A program made the translations under genes and the position numbers. A DNA stretch of 64,000 nt from assembly GCA_963931865.1 (NCBI GenBank), contig OZ007514.1, positions 1-64,000 on the forward strand, written 5' to 3'. Below are positions 11,568-21,969 of the stretch, one piece after another. Numbering within the stretch: the stretch's first letter is position 1; each line of letters begins with the position of its first letter. The notes under the pieces are model-generated. The model was not told the origin of the DNA, made no database searches, and saw nothing but the letters and a program-made list of their open reading frames with translations. This DNA is from Axinella damicornis. Taxonomy: Eukaryota; Porifera; Demospongiae; Axinellida; Axinellidae.

Positions 11568-14500
11568 TTACTTTCCTTGTGAACTTGTTAGAGGCTTCTT
11601 CAAAGCTGGCAACCCAATAGTTACACCTAGGAAATGATTCTAGAGTTGCCCTCCACCCCCTCAATTATAACCACATCATGCATACAACCATAACTATATA
11701 CAATGTGGGGCTTACACAGGCTAGCTTCAACACCTGATCACACCCTACAACTCACCAAACAACTTCAGGTTCCCACCTGTGCGAGCATACACTGCGACAC
11801 ACGCCAGAGCCACCGTCACAGGCTATGAAGCAATCATTGTGTACAGGTCAATTTCAAATCAATACAGTATGCTACTATAAGTGGCATTTAGTTTCCAGCT
11901 GTGATTAGGTTCCTCGTTCCCAGGCTCTCGTTCTCGGGGCTAACGTGGACTTCTGCCGCCAGGATTATGGTGGAACCAATCAGATTGCAGAATGAAAAAA
12001 CATGAACATGTGACTATTTTGTTGGCGTGTTTACCTTCCCTGCCATGCTAACGTAATGCACGAATTGTAGACTCAGAAATGAGAGTAGGTTGGTAAAAGT
12101 AGATGACGTGTGAGAGAAGGAGCTTGCTGTTCACTGTGGTTTGTTTGCGGGACCAGCTTGCTCATCATATGTCGCCGCTTACGAGATCGACAGTTCGCTA
12201 AGTGAGTTGTTCAGTTTGCTTGTAAGAAGTGTCTTGGATCCCGATAAAGCCAGGGATGCCTTGAAAACGAAGTAATAGCATGTGACTGATTTGTAATTCA
12301 CGTGACATTCACCACAAGAGTAGGAGTGTCCTTCGTTTATCACATGAATGATGACGCGCTGGAAGTCGACGGTTGGGTTTGACCCGTCACCAGGCTCCCT
12401 TCTCCATTTCGAAAATGAGAGCTTGGGAATGAGTCTACTACATTACCTCCTTCCACTTCTTCATGCATGCACAGTGGGTGCCTCCAGGTCATGCATCATG
12501 CAGCTGTGCGCAGCTACATGTTCCACCAACAAATCACATACAAACACCGGACACTGAACAATCAGCTGCCTCATGTTAGGACACTGAACAATCAGCTGCC
12601 TCATGCTAGGACACTGAACAATCAGCTGCCTCATGTTAGGACACTGAACAATCAGCTGCCTCATGTTAGGACACTGAACAATCAGCTGCCTCATGTTAGG
12701 ACACGGAACAATCAGCTGCCTCATGTTAGGACACTGAACAATCAGCTGTCTCATGTTAGGACACGGAACAATCAGCTGCCTCATGTTAGGACACTGAACA
12801 ATCAGCTGCCTCATGTTAGGACACTGAACAATCAGCTGCCTCATGTTAGGACACTGAACAATCAGCTGCCTCATGTTAGGACACTGAACAATCAGCTGCC
12901 TTATGTTAGGTGATCAACAATTATGACCTCCGTGTTATCGGTATTCATCAATCGATCTCGCAGTTTACCTTGAACAGCAGGTTGATGATGGCCATCCTAA
13001 CTTCACATTAAGGAAACAACTCACACATTGTCACAATCTACACTCTCGTGGTTTTCAGAGAACATAACTGGCAGTCTAAATCTGCACATAGTGGCAAAAC
13101 TACCATGTACTGGAGAAAATCCTGAGGCTAATTCATTACACCATTCGGGTTAACTTAGTAGCCCAACATCCTACCTTCAGATGTAAGGTGAACTGCAGTC
13201 TAGTAATTCTTCACCTGATAAGAGGTCCACACATTGCAATTGTCCTATAGACTGTAACTTGCTTTGTCATTGTTACCACCAACACATGCTTGGCCATTGC
13301 GGAATATAATACAACACATGCTTGGCCGGCCATTGCCGAGTATAATACAACACATGCTTGGCCATTGCTGAGTATATAGTACTAGTAGCTTCGCTTGCTT
13401 CGCTCGATCAGCTACTTCCCCCCTTGTTCACCTACGTGAGTAATCCAGTGCCGGACAGCTCTCTGTGCAGAGCTGATGCTCTCCGATTGCGTCCGCTTCA
13501 GCTGCTGCTCCCCGTGTGATTGCATCGATCCGCTTGAACTGCTGCATTCGCTTCAGCTGCTGCTCGCCGCTTGCGTCCGCTTCAGCTGCTGCTCTCGATT
13601 GCGTCCGCTTCAACTGCTGCTCCCCGATTGCGTCCGCTTTGGCTGCTGCTCCCCGCCAGCTGTTCCCAGCCCATGCCCAATGTTCTCGTACATTCTTCGC
13701 AGAGTTCGAGGTACAGTAAATACAAGTACGAAGGTCGTATGTCACTAGTCTAGTCCCGCCCCACGAACATCCCACTTCCATTACACACACACACACAGAC
13801 ACACACAAACACACGGTTAAAATCTTAATGTATTGATATACAGTGTAGTCAAGGATACGCAGCAGAGAACTGCCAAGTTCTCTCAGCTGTATCTGCATTT
13901 GGGGAGAACAGACTGTGAGATCACACTGTTACCATATTTATCTTCTAAATTCAGCATCCCTAATTGTTCAGCACCCCTTCATGCAAATGGGAAAAATTGT
14001 CTCTAATTTCGGCAAGGGAATTCCCAACTATTTCGGAAGTTAATCTCTAATTATAATAATTATAGGGCAACTTCAGAAGCATGCACAAATTAGAAGATTA
14101 TACAAGCCAGTCAACGAGATCGATCGGTGAGTTCAGTGCTGTTTAAAGCCCCAAGCGGTGAAAGCTCCAAGCTGTCGCCAATGCACACGAGCCCCTGGAA
14201 GTCAACCGATCACGTTCGACGTGTCACGTTGATCAATTTGTCCAATTGGTGAAAGCCCTGCGCTGAACTACACTCACAAACCTCCAAGTCTTGCCCTGAC
14301 CCTGAGAGTTAACACAGATGAACACAGTACGACACAGGGTGAGTATCGATCGTACGGCCTGCGGCACAGTTCGAGATCGTTCGCTTCGTATGACAACAAT
14401 TCCGACGCAGGTGCAAGTCGAAAGTATGGAGTGTCACAGTCTGTACCATGAGGAAACACTATGTAGCTTGCCCTACCGGTATAGTGCTTGATCTTGAGAC

Positions 14501-17351
14501 TTGAATTTCAAGTGGAAAAAAACCCAACCGACCATGGGTAGCACTTCTAATTATTCAGCACTTCTGCATTTCGGTACAAATTTTGTGATTTTACTTCTAA
14601 TTATTTGGCAAGGCTTATGAATAATTAATAAAACCTGCCGAACGTTTACGGTACTTGTAAACTTACCCCTTCCACCGCCATTAGCATCCTGATTGGTCCC
14701 AAAGTAGATACCCAGCTGAATGATGTCCAAAAGTATTGTCATCGCTATCACTACTATGAACTGGATGGGGGGTGAGGAGGGGAGGGGATTATTGAGAACT
14801 GGAGGGGGTATTATTGAGAACTGGGTGGGAGGGGGTGAGGAGGGAGGGGATTATTGAGAACTGGGTGGGAAGGGGTGAGGAGGGGAGGGGATTATTGAGA
14901 ACTGGGTGGGGGTGAGGAGGGGAGGGGATTATTGAGAACTGGGAGGGGGTGAGGAGGGGAGGGCAGGGTTTCATCCAGAAAAAAATGTTTCAGGGGGAAG
15001 TAGTGGCAAGTGCCGTGCAAAATGTTTTGAGGTTAATTAATTCCCCGGAAGAGGTGTGGCCTACAGCAGTATCTGAGTCCTAATATGGTATTACCTATGA
15101 TGTAATGATATATCTCTTCTTTGGGGGAGAAGCTAGACTGTTTGGGGGGGAAGCTTCCCCCCTGCCCCCCCCCCCCCCCCCCAGTAGATGAAACCCTGGA
15201 GGGGATTATTGAGAACTGGGTGGGGGGTGAGGAGGGGAGGGGATTATTGAGAACTGGGTGGGGGTGAGGAGGGGAGGGGATTATTGAGAACTGGGTGGGG
15301 GTGAGGAGGGGAGGGGATTATTGAGAACTGGATGGGTGGGGGTGAGGAGGGGAGGGAATTATTGAGAACTGGGTGGGTGGGGGTGAGGAGGGGAGGTTAT
15401 TATTGAGAACTGTGATATGCCACTTACCATAATAACAGGCAGGATATTTTCACGGTCAAAGGCAGTCCATAAGCCAACAATAAAGAAAAAGACATGAGAG
15501 AAGAGGTACGTCAATGGCAGCCAGCCATTGCCAGTGGTAATGAGTAAAACACTACAGGGAGAGGAGTTAGTCAGTCAGCAGTCACAAACTGAATGCATCA
15601 ACACAACCAATCACAATCAATGCTGCCATAATTATTTTGGGGTACTAACTCCAGCCAATTGCAACAAACTGAGAATTTTACAAATTGGGAATTGTGTCCT
15701 GTCAATTGATGTTGACCATACAGGGCTGCCATAACGTCATCCCCAGGCTCTCACACGTACAACTCCAGCTACACCCTCGAGTACAAGAGTCTGGTGTGAA
15801 ATCATAAGGTGGGTGGCTAGGGCTGCCAATCACATCCACATTGCTCATGCGAAGTTCAAGATAATTGAGCTCCAAACTTACAAGCACACCAGAAGAAAGT
15901 GAACAGCCAGTGGTATCTGCGAACAAACACACAAGTAAAGTTGTGCGTTATACCTTGACAGATATGCCAGCATAAGTATGGCCACTCAACAGAACTGACA
16001 TAATATCCAGAACTGTGAGAATAGCTTTCAGCTCCAGTTTCACAATTAATGTTGCTGCATGCTTTGTTATGAACTCAGAATTAAGGTGGCACATACCCCT
16101 TTATGTTAGGTTACCTTTAACCATCGGGGCGCCCCGACGGTTAAAGGTAACCTAACGTAAAGGGGTAACGGTTAAAGGGAACCTAACGTAAAGGGGTAAC
16201 GGTTAAAGGGAACCTAACGTAAAGGGGTAACGGTTAAAGGGAACCTAACGTAAAGGGGTAACGGTTAAAGGGAACCTAACGTAAAGGGGTAACGGTTAAA
16301 GGTAACCTAACGTACAGGGGTAACGGTTAAAGGTAACCTAACGTAAAGGGGTATGTGCCACCATAAGTAACCGTCGGGGCACCCCGACAGTTAACGTAAA
16401 GGGGTATGTAGCACCTTAAGGTCAGTCCGAATTAATTAATAATTTCATAAAGATCACCAGTTCAATTGAGGAGTCAATACACTACATGTGTCAGTATGAG
16501 TGTGAGTGCTGGAATGTGGTGTTTGAGGGGCAGGAACAGACTAGTGAGGCACACACCATTGTGCTTAGATCTTGTGCTAATGCTCTTCGACAAAGATGCT
16601 CTCACACAAGGCACCTGGTGCATCAGAGTAGTGAACTATGCCCGATGCAGTGAGGAGCGAGAGCTTGCGAGACCACTGAAGAGAGAATTGCTATGCACCA
16701 CGCTAACACAACCACCAGGGGGATAACAGCTTGCCAGACTTTTCCACAGGAAGCTGTCCAGTGTCAGACTCAGGTGAAGAAACAAGCGGGGAGCAGCGGA
16801 TGAAGAGATCAAAGCTACTTGTAAAATTTAATCTGAGACAATACAGAACTTTATAAAGCATAATAGCAACTTCGGAAGCATGCACAGAATAGAAGCACGA
16901 TCTGGTGTGCGTTAGCCCCTTGATCACACTGCAGTGACCGCACCATAAGAAAGCACATGTACCTATTGTGTTGTTGCCTTTCAGTGAACAGAGATATTCT
17001 GAAGTGTGAAACGTACTGTGTTCCTTATATGGGAGTTAATGCTGCTGCACAACATCAAACTTCCATGAGGCATGTTCACAGTACATTAGCGACACACCGA
17101 CATGATTGTATTACCGTCGCCTGAAGTGAGGGCACTTCACTAATCAGGCACTTCACTAAATTAATCAGAGCATATTTTGTTTGGAGGCTCAAGAAATCTC
17201 TTTCCCACCTCACCCAGCAGTTCGTCGCTTGCAGTATGTTTGTGCCAAAAACGGTGTGAGCCTGAGAATGAGGGCTAGGTATGAAGGGAGATGGTAGACA
17301 TTCGGAGGGCTAAGTGGGGGGGAGGCCACAACTCACATTTAGCATAGACAT
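11568..17351 (-). CDS. AGTRAP-like four-helix membrane protein
   Basis: Seven exons join in phase: 17337-17351, 15882-15916, 15428-15551, 14667-14760, 12969-13000, 11756-11822 and 11568-11626, giving 141 residues against about 159 for human AGTRAP. The order of features follows the type-1 angiotensin II receptor-associated protein family: a short N-terminus, a first hydrophobic helix (IPLAVHFLLVC), an extracellular turn, helices HVFFFIVGLWTAFDRE and IAMTILLDIIQLGIYF, then MAIINLLFK-PVTVALACVAVYARTGG, which matches the GMAILSLLLKPLS region of AGTRAP. The family modulates receptor trafficking in vertebrates; its role here is unknown. Introns hold a TTAA palindromic element, a hAT-like element and three minisatellites. 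The 15-bp first exon and the last exon (ending LTSSQGK) are the least certain; an alternative last-exon frame exists but is out of phase. Confidence 0.72.
12551..12910. repeat. 30-bp minisatellite, 12 copies
   Basis: Twelve copies of a 30-bp unit starting ACACTGAACAATCAGCTGCC. Only a few substitutions separate copies (ACACGG in two units, CATGCTAGG in the first). It lies in an intron of the AGTRAP-like gene. Because 30 is a multiple of three, both strands are open and show repetitive pseudo-peptides. Confidence 0.97.
13280..13376. repeat. Three-copy tandem repeat (CACATGCTTGGCC)
   Basis: Three consecutive units of about 35 bp each containing CAACACATGCTTGGCCATTGC followed by a GAGTATA-like end. 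Intronic in the AGTRAP-like gene. Confidence 0.8.
13474..13665. repeat. Approximate 30-bp minisatellite (GCTTCAGCTGCTGCTC)
   Basis: Six or seven imperfect units of GCGTCCGCTTCAGCTGCTGC followed by TCCCCGATT. Intronic. Alanine-rich open frames arise on both strands only because of the unit length. Confidence 0.8.
14761..15410. repeat. 37-bp minisatellite interrupted by a transposon
   Basis: About eleven units of GGGGATTATTGAGAACTGGG followed by TGGGGGTGAGGAGGGGA occupy 14761-14963 and 15199-15410, and are split by the element at 14964-15198. On the minus (coding) strand the array is C/T-rich and borders the acceptor of the AGTRAP-like exon 14667-14760. The exon boundary sequence itself (CCAG/TTC) recurs in each unit. 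Confidence 0.93.
14964..15198. mobile_element. hAT-like MITE inside the 37-bp minisatellite
   Basis: A 235-bp insert with 12-bp terminal inverted repeats CAGGGTTTCATC / GATGAAACCCTG. A CAGGG terminus is common in the hAT superfamily. The flanks are G-rich repeat, so an 8-bp target duplication cannot be read with certainty. It contains a run of about 20 C near its right end (15163-15182). Confidence 0.65.
16085..16415. mobile_element. Palindromic TTAA-flanked element with internal 31-bp tandem repeat
   Basis: Left end GGTGGCACATACCCCTTTA and right end TAAAGGGGTATGTAGCACC form inverted repeats, and TTAA stands directly outside both (16081-16084 and 16416-16419). Inside are ATCGGGGCGCCCCGACGG-type hairpins and about six 31-bp units of the form AACGGTTAAAGGGAACCTAA plus CGTAAAGGGGT. 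It is unrelated in sequence to the 600-bp TTAA element. It sits in the first intron of the AGTRAP-like gene. Confidence 0.8.
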
Positions 17352-18106
17352 GCTCCTGGCATATATAGTGGGCAACGAACAATATGGATCCTGTCTTTTG
17401 AACACTTGCATCCAGCCTTTGGACAAACAGTACAAGGGCTTTGAGAGCCTTCATCAGGCTCCGCCCTCTGTATGTCTACCATCTGTCTACCTGAACCCTC
17501 TCCCTCTGTTCGCACACTGCAACTCCTCACAACAAGTCCCTAGATGTGGGACGACCACCACTAACACACAAGACTATGATGCTGCTAGCCTCAAACCCAG
17601 GGTTCGAGGATATATGATGCTGCTTGCAGTATGGCAATATCAAGCACAGACAGCCATACAGCACTCCCAATACTGACGGTACAGAAGCTACCTTGTGCAG
17701 ATTAATTTTAAGAACATTGCAGCAAACCAAGGGATGCCATATATCTTCGCCGTGCTACTGCAAGTTCCCTGCCGGCCTAGCGCCTGCCATACTGCAAGCT
17801 ACGAAAACGGACACCAAATAAGAATCCAGACGCACCAGAACTGGAGCCACGGGCAAAAAGGTCCCCATGATCACAGAGTTGGCAGTGTTAGTGCCCTGGC
17901 TAGCCATCCCTGCAGAGTAGTTTCAACACAGACACTCGTACTCGACTGCAACAGCTCGATCTCTGTCATGTAAAACTGAACAGTCACGTGCCTAGGTAGT
18001 CATTATTATGTCATGATATATATAAAAGGTCAGATCAGAGTAGCAGGATGTCAGCAAGTGTCATGCATGTTACAATCTTGGGTACTGCATTGTGTTCAAG
18101 TATCCT
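17352..18106. other. Intergenic, AGTRAP-like 5' side to M6PR-like 3' side
   Basis: 755 bp with no exon I can support. Open frames of 60-120 codons exist on both strands but have neither domains nor plausible splice partners. Confidence 0.45.
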
Positions 18107-21100
18107 CTACATTGGCAACAAGTTATCATCACGCTCCTCCTCCTCATCTGTGTCTGCTCCAAAGCTTGGCTCCTTCTACACACGGAAAGAAAGTTGAGAC
18201 AATAATTGCAGTACCAGGAGTCAATGAGTGCCGGTAGTACATGACAAACTTCCCATCATGTGCTAAACCTCGTTACTATTAGCATTTACTGTAGTTGCGC
18301 AATAGCAAGAGCAAGAGTTACTTGTACACATTGACAAGAAGTAAATATCTGCACTTTATGTTTCGAGAAGGTCATCTGCACTTTATTTCAGCGATTCCCG
18401 TGCAGATGCACCCATGCATTCCTCAACTTTCTGTGTCAAAAAGACGGAAATGCTAGGCTTCTATCAAGCCACTCCTCCGAGGGAGTTCGTATTTCAAGAT
18501 AAGGGCAGCTAGGTCTGAATACATGCAGCACCAACTCAGCAATGTAAGGATTGGCATGGTCTGCATGAATCTAGTTACACAAGATGACATTGCGCAGCTG
18601 GACAGAGAAGGTGGAGCGTTTAACAGTCAAAATTTCAGAATCTCTGTGTGTACTAAACATAGAACACGTGAGCTCAACTGAGGCTTGTCTTGTACCTGTA
18701 GTAAGTGACCAGCTGGAATTTGAAGCAATTAAAGCTCACAACGCGAATTCTACCTACACAGAATGGTTCTTGACCCTTCTAAACGCAAAGAGCTTTGTTT
18801 TTGCATTGGTACCCAAGCCTGACATGTCCAAGATGTTGAGATCAGGAGAGAAGATGAAGAAGGGGAGAAACAGTGGGTAACCGCTTGGTCCGGAAGGGAG
18901 TCCAGATAAGCCAGCGTGAGTCGTATTTAGTGACAACTGCAGCTCTTTTTCAAGGTTCAACATAGCTACATGCGACCAGATCTGCTACTTATAGTACACA
19001 CAAAACATTCTGCTAGGAGACTACAGTTACATGCACTTCCTCCTCCGCCGCAATGACAATGATGTCAGCATGCGCTCTTGTTCCTATCCATAATGTCTAG
19101 CGCCTTTAGAACATAATTATGCAGAACTCACATATTCTGGGGCTGGTTTTCGGCGGCTCCTACACACCAGGTCACAGCCGTCCTGCAGTAGGAGAGGAAG
19201 GTGAACCACACACCACACACGGGGCTGATGCTACTTACCGCCTGCAGGTTCCCAAAATCTCGGTAGATGCCAAGCAGAGGAACTTGCTCCCAGCCCTTGG
19301 CTCCCATAAGGAACCGCTTGTATAGGAACCCAATCACCATGGCAACAAACCAGAGGAAGAGCAGGCAAGCAGCTCTGTAGGTCAAGACATAGCACAGTCA
19401 CTTACACCCACCCCTCACAGCAGCAGTGGCCCTCAGTGGCCACCATGCTAGCACACCCACCCCCAAACCTGCAGAGGCCCACAGTGGCCACCATGCCAGC
19501 ACACCCACCCCCACACCTGCAGAGGCCCACAGTGGCCACCATGCCACGTACACCCACCCCCATGACAACGTACACCTACACAGGTTATATCTCACAATAC
19601 ATTGGTGACACTGTCTCAGAGGTTAACACTGCCATTAGAAGTACCTGACTTATCCTACACTGAGTTGTTGTCACGTAGTTCGGTCCTTCAAAATCTCATG
19701 CTTAAAAGCAAAGAATCACGATGTTGATCTGGTGCCAGGCTATCTATCACAGGATTCCCTCGTCCAGAATTACATGCAGCCACTCACAGTACAAATGTGT
19801 GTATGTGTGTGGGATGGGGTGGGGCTGGAAGAGTTTCACCACACGGTATTTGCCTTCCAATTGTCCACAAATGTCACCACTGTAACTACGGATCAATCTC
19901 ACCTCATACAGCATTTACAGGTAGAAAGACAGAAGGTGGGAGCTAGAAGCTGCCCCTTTCGGCAGATTGATTCAAGCAAAGTACATTAAATGCTAGACCG
20001 CTGTTTCTAGGATGGTTGTGCATGCAAGCCACTTACATGATGAGCAGGATGTCCCCCACAGATAGCTCATACCCACACACGGAGCGTGAGGCTAGTGAGA
20101 AAAGGTAGTAGCAGATGTCATCATCTCGGTTCTCCTCCAGGAAGTCCAGAGTACCCTGAGAAGAGGAAACAGCAGAGGGTGATTCCTAGTCAGTCAGACC
20201 ACAGTGTGTCCACCCTCACCATTCCAGCAATGTTTGGGTCACACAGGAAGACAATTCGGGCAGTTCTTGATGCCCCACTGCAGTGTGAGCCATAGTGATC
20301 CCCATTAGAATAGGTCAGCTCAATCCACACCCCATCAGTACCTGCAGGCACAGTGGAAGAATCATCACGAGTGCCATCCGTGAAGGCATGGACTATGCAA
20401 CCGATTTCTTAGGCACTTGACCACCAAGCAAATTGCAACCCTTTCACAGCACTTTCACTATCCTCTTCCCGCGTATGCCTTATATGGTCAACCACCAAAG
20501 CCAGTTTGCAGCTATGACAAGCCGTGGCGCTCAGCAAAGCACTTGCAAATGTCACTCACTCCGTGCAGTTTGGGAGTGACTGGTCATCCCGACACAGTGC
20601 GGGTGGGACGTAGAACCATTGGGGAAAGTTTCATACTGCACGACTCCACAGTCAGGTTTCTCAGAGATGGGGTTCACACATATGCCCACATGATAGTTGT
20701 AGGTTGTCTCTGCATGTGTTGCCTGAATGGAATACCTGCAGGAAGGAACCGTATCCAACATACACAGAAGCCATTACAGCTTTGGTGGACCACATTCAAT
20801 GCCACATCTATTCCTGTGCAAATGTTGGGGATTAGCTAGGGTGTGATTTGGTGGGGAAAAGCCCTCCTTGCAATTTGGCTAAACCACACCCATTGTAATT
20901 GAGTGTGTGGTGCATGCTCCAACTTGGGGTCAAAGGTCATCATAACTATATGTGCCACTCCAGGGTTGAAGTACTGACTAACACTGTTACAACTGAGCTA
21001 TATAGCCTTTAGGCTATATAGCTCAGTTCAACAGTGTTAGTCACCTGTCGATTTCCTGTCAGAACCACGAACTAAAGTTTCCATCATAAAGTTGCAGAGA

Positions 21101-21796
21101 ACCAATGCTCACTAATTGGTCTCATATGGGGAACCACTATTCTGGTACGTGAACGAAGGAAAAGACATTCGGACACCATGGCCAGCTTCCCAATTCAGAA
21201 ATCAGCTGAGCCCTATGCAAATGGAGTCATAACACAAGTGTACACACGGGTGCTGTCTCTGCTCTCCTTCCGCAGGCGAGGCTCGACCACGTCTAGTCCA
21301 CCGGGAGGCTCGACCACGTCTTGTCCACCGGGAGGCTCGACCACGTCTAGTCCACCGGGAGGCTTGACCACAGCCAGCCACAATTATTGTTTTGGGTAAA
21401 CAAGCTAAGAGTGTAAGCTATTAAACCAAGACACCATCATAACAATTCCAAATTATGATTGGAACGAACCAATCAGATCTGAACCTCCTACATTTTGCAT
21501 GTGGCACGGAAAGTCATCTAAAGTGCCCTGACATCTTTTCCCTCTCCCTCACTCCGTCCACAAACACTACTGGCATGTGAGACCAGTGCTCACCCTGTAC
21601 TTCAGTCATGCTGGCATGAAACCAATCACCCACCGAGTAGGATCTACCAAGCTGCTTACGTTTGGCCAACATATTTGGACATATGGGGATCCAACTTGGT
21701 GAGGACCGACTCACAGTCCTTGGTAGAGTCACCGCCATCAGTTTGAGCTTGGCACCACAGGGCCAGGAGCATCAACAAAAGCCCTTTCTTCAGCAT
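18107..21796 (-). CDS. Cation-dependent mannose-6-phosphate receptor-like protein
   Basis: Six exons join in phase: 21660-21796, 20560-20735, 20220-20341, 20037-20155, 19239-19374 and 18107-18175, giving 252 residues (human M6PR has 277). A signal peptide starts MLKKGLLLMLLALWCQAQT. The lumenal P-lectin domain includes GVVQYE, a WIELTYSNGDHYGSHC stretch resembling the GD-x-Y-x-x-HC region of the family, and conserved cysteines. One transmembrane helix lies near residues 178-203 (SVGDILLIIAACLLFLWFV). The tail carries GAKGWEQVP, the juxtamembrane signature of M6PR, and ends in acidic DEEEERDDNLLPM, matching the acidic-cluster dileucine sorting signal of vertebrate M6PR. The predicted role is carrying lysosomal enzymes from Golgi to endosomes. 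The tail is about 25 residues shorter than in vertebrates; a small exon in the 1.06-kb last intron may have been missed. It is head-to-head with the ABCG gene at 21970. Confidence 0.9.
19424..19560. repeat. 48-bp tandem repeat, about three copies
   Basis: Units of CAGTGGCCACCATGCCAGCA plus CACCCACCCCC and CTGCAGAGGCC within an intron of the M6PR-like gene. Confidence 0.85.
20973..21046. repeat. Near-perfect hairpin, about 34-bp arms
   Basis: ACTGACTAACACTGTT followed by AACTGAGCTATATAGCC on the left is mirrored by GGCTATATAGCTCAGTT and AACAGTGTTAGTCAC on the right, with only a few bases between. It lies in intron 1 of the M6PR-like gene and could be a small MITE or cruciform former. Confidence 0.8.
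21270..21375. repeat. 27-bp tandem repeat, four copies
   Basis: Four units of GGAGGCTCGACCACGTCTAG plus TCCACCG in intron 1 of the M6PR-like gene. Confidence 0.9.
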
Positions 21797-21969
21797 CCTT
21801 CGGCGCTTTGTGTTATAGTATTTGAACTTTCCCTCACATCATACATGCACGCACATGACAATTTCAGATCACATGGTAATGATGGTACGTAATTATCATT
21901 ACGCGTTTGACATGTGACGCAATGGTTGAAAGTTCACCAGCTATCGTGGCTTAGCTGTATGTCGTCGCG
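21797..21969. promoter_or_regulatory. Bidirectional promoter, M6PR-like / ABCG-A
   Basis: Only 173 bp separate the two divergent start codons. The ABCG-proximal part (CATGTGACGCAATGGTTGAA onward, from 21911) also occurs upstream of the second ABCG copy at about 27089; the M6PR-proximal part does not. A TAATGAT...ATCATTA inverted motif lies at 21880-21902. Confidence 0.6.

Noticed and set aside
11544..11626. Alternative last AGTRAP-like exon frame ending KVMEVADEFK
   Set aside because: Looks codon-like but is out of phase with the only donor found upstream.
12461..12913. Frames of 137-148 codons on both strands
   Set aside because: They are the 30-bp tandem repeat; the position is an intron of the AGTRAP-like gene.
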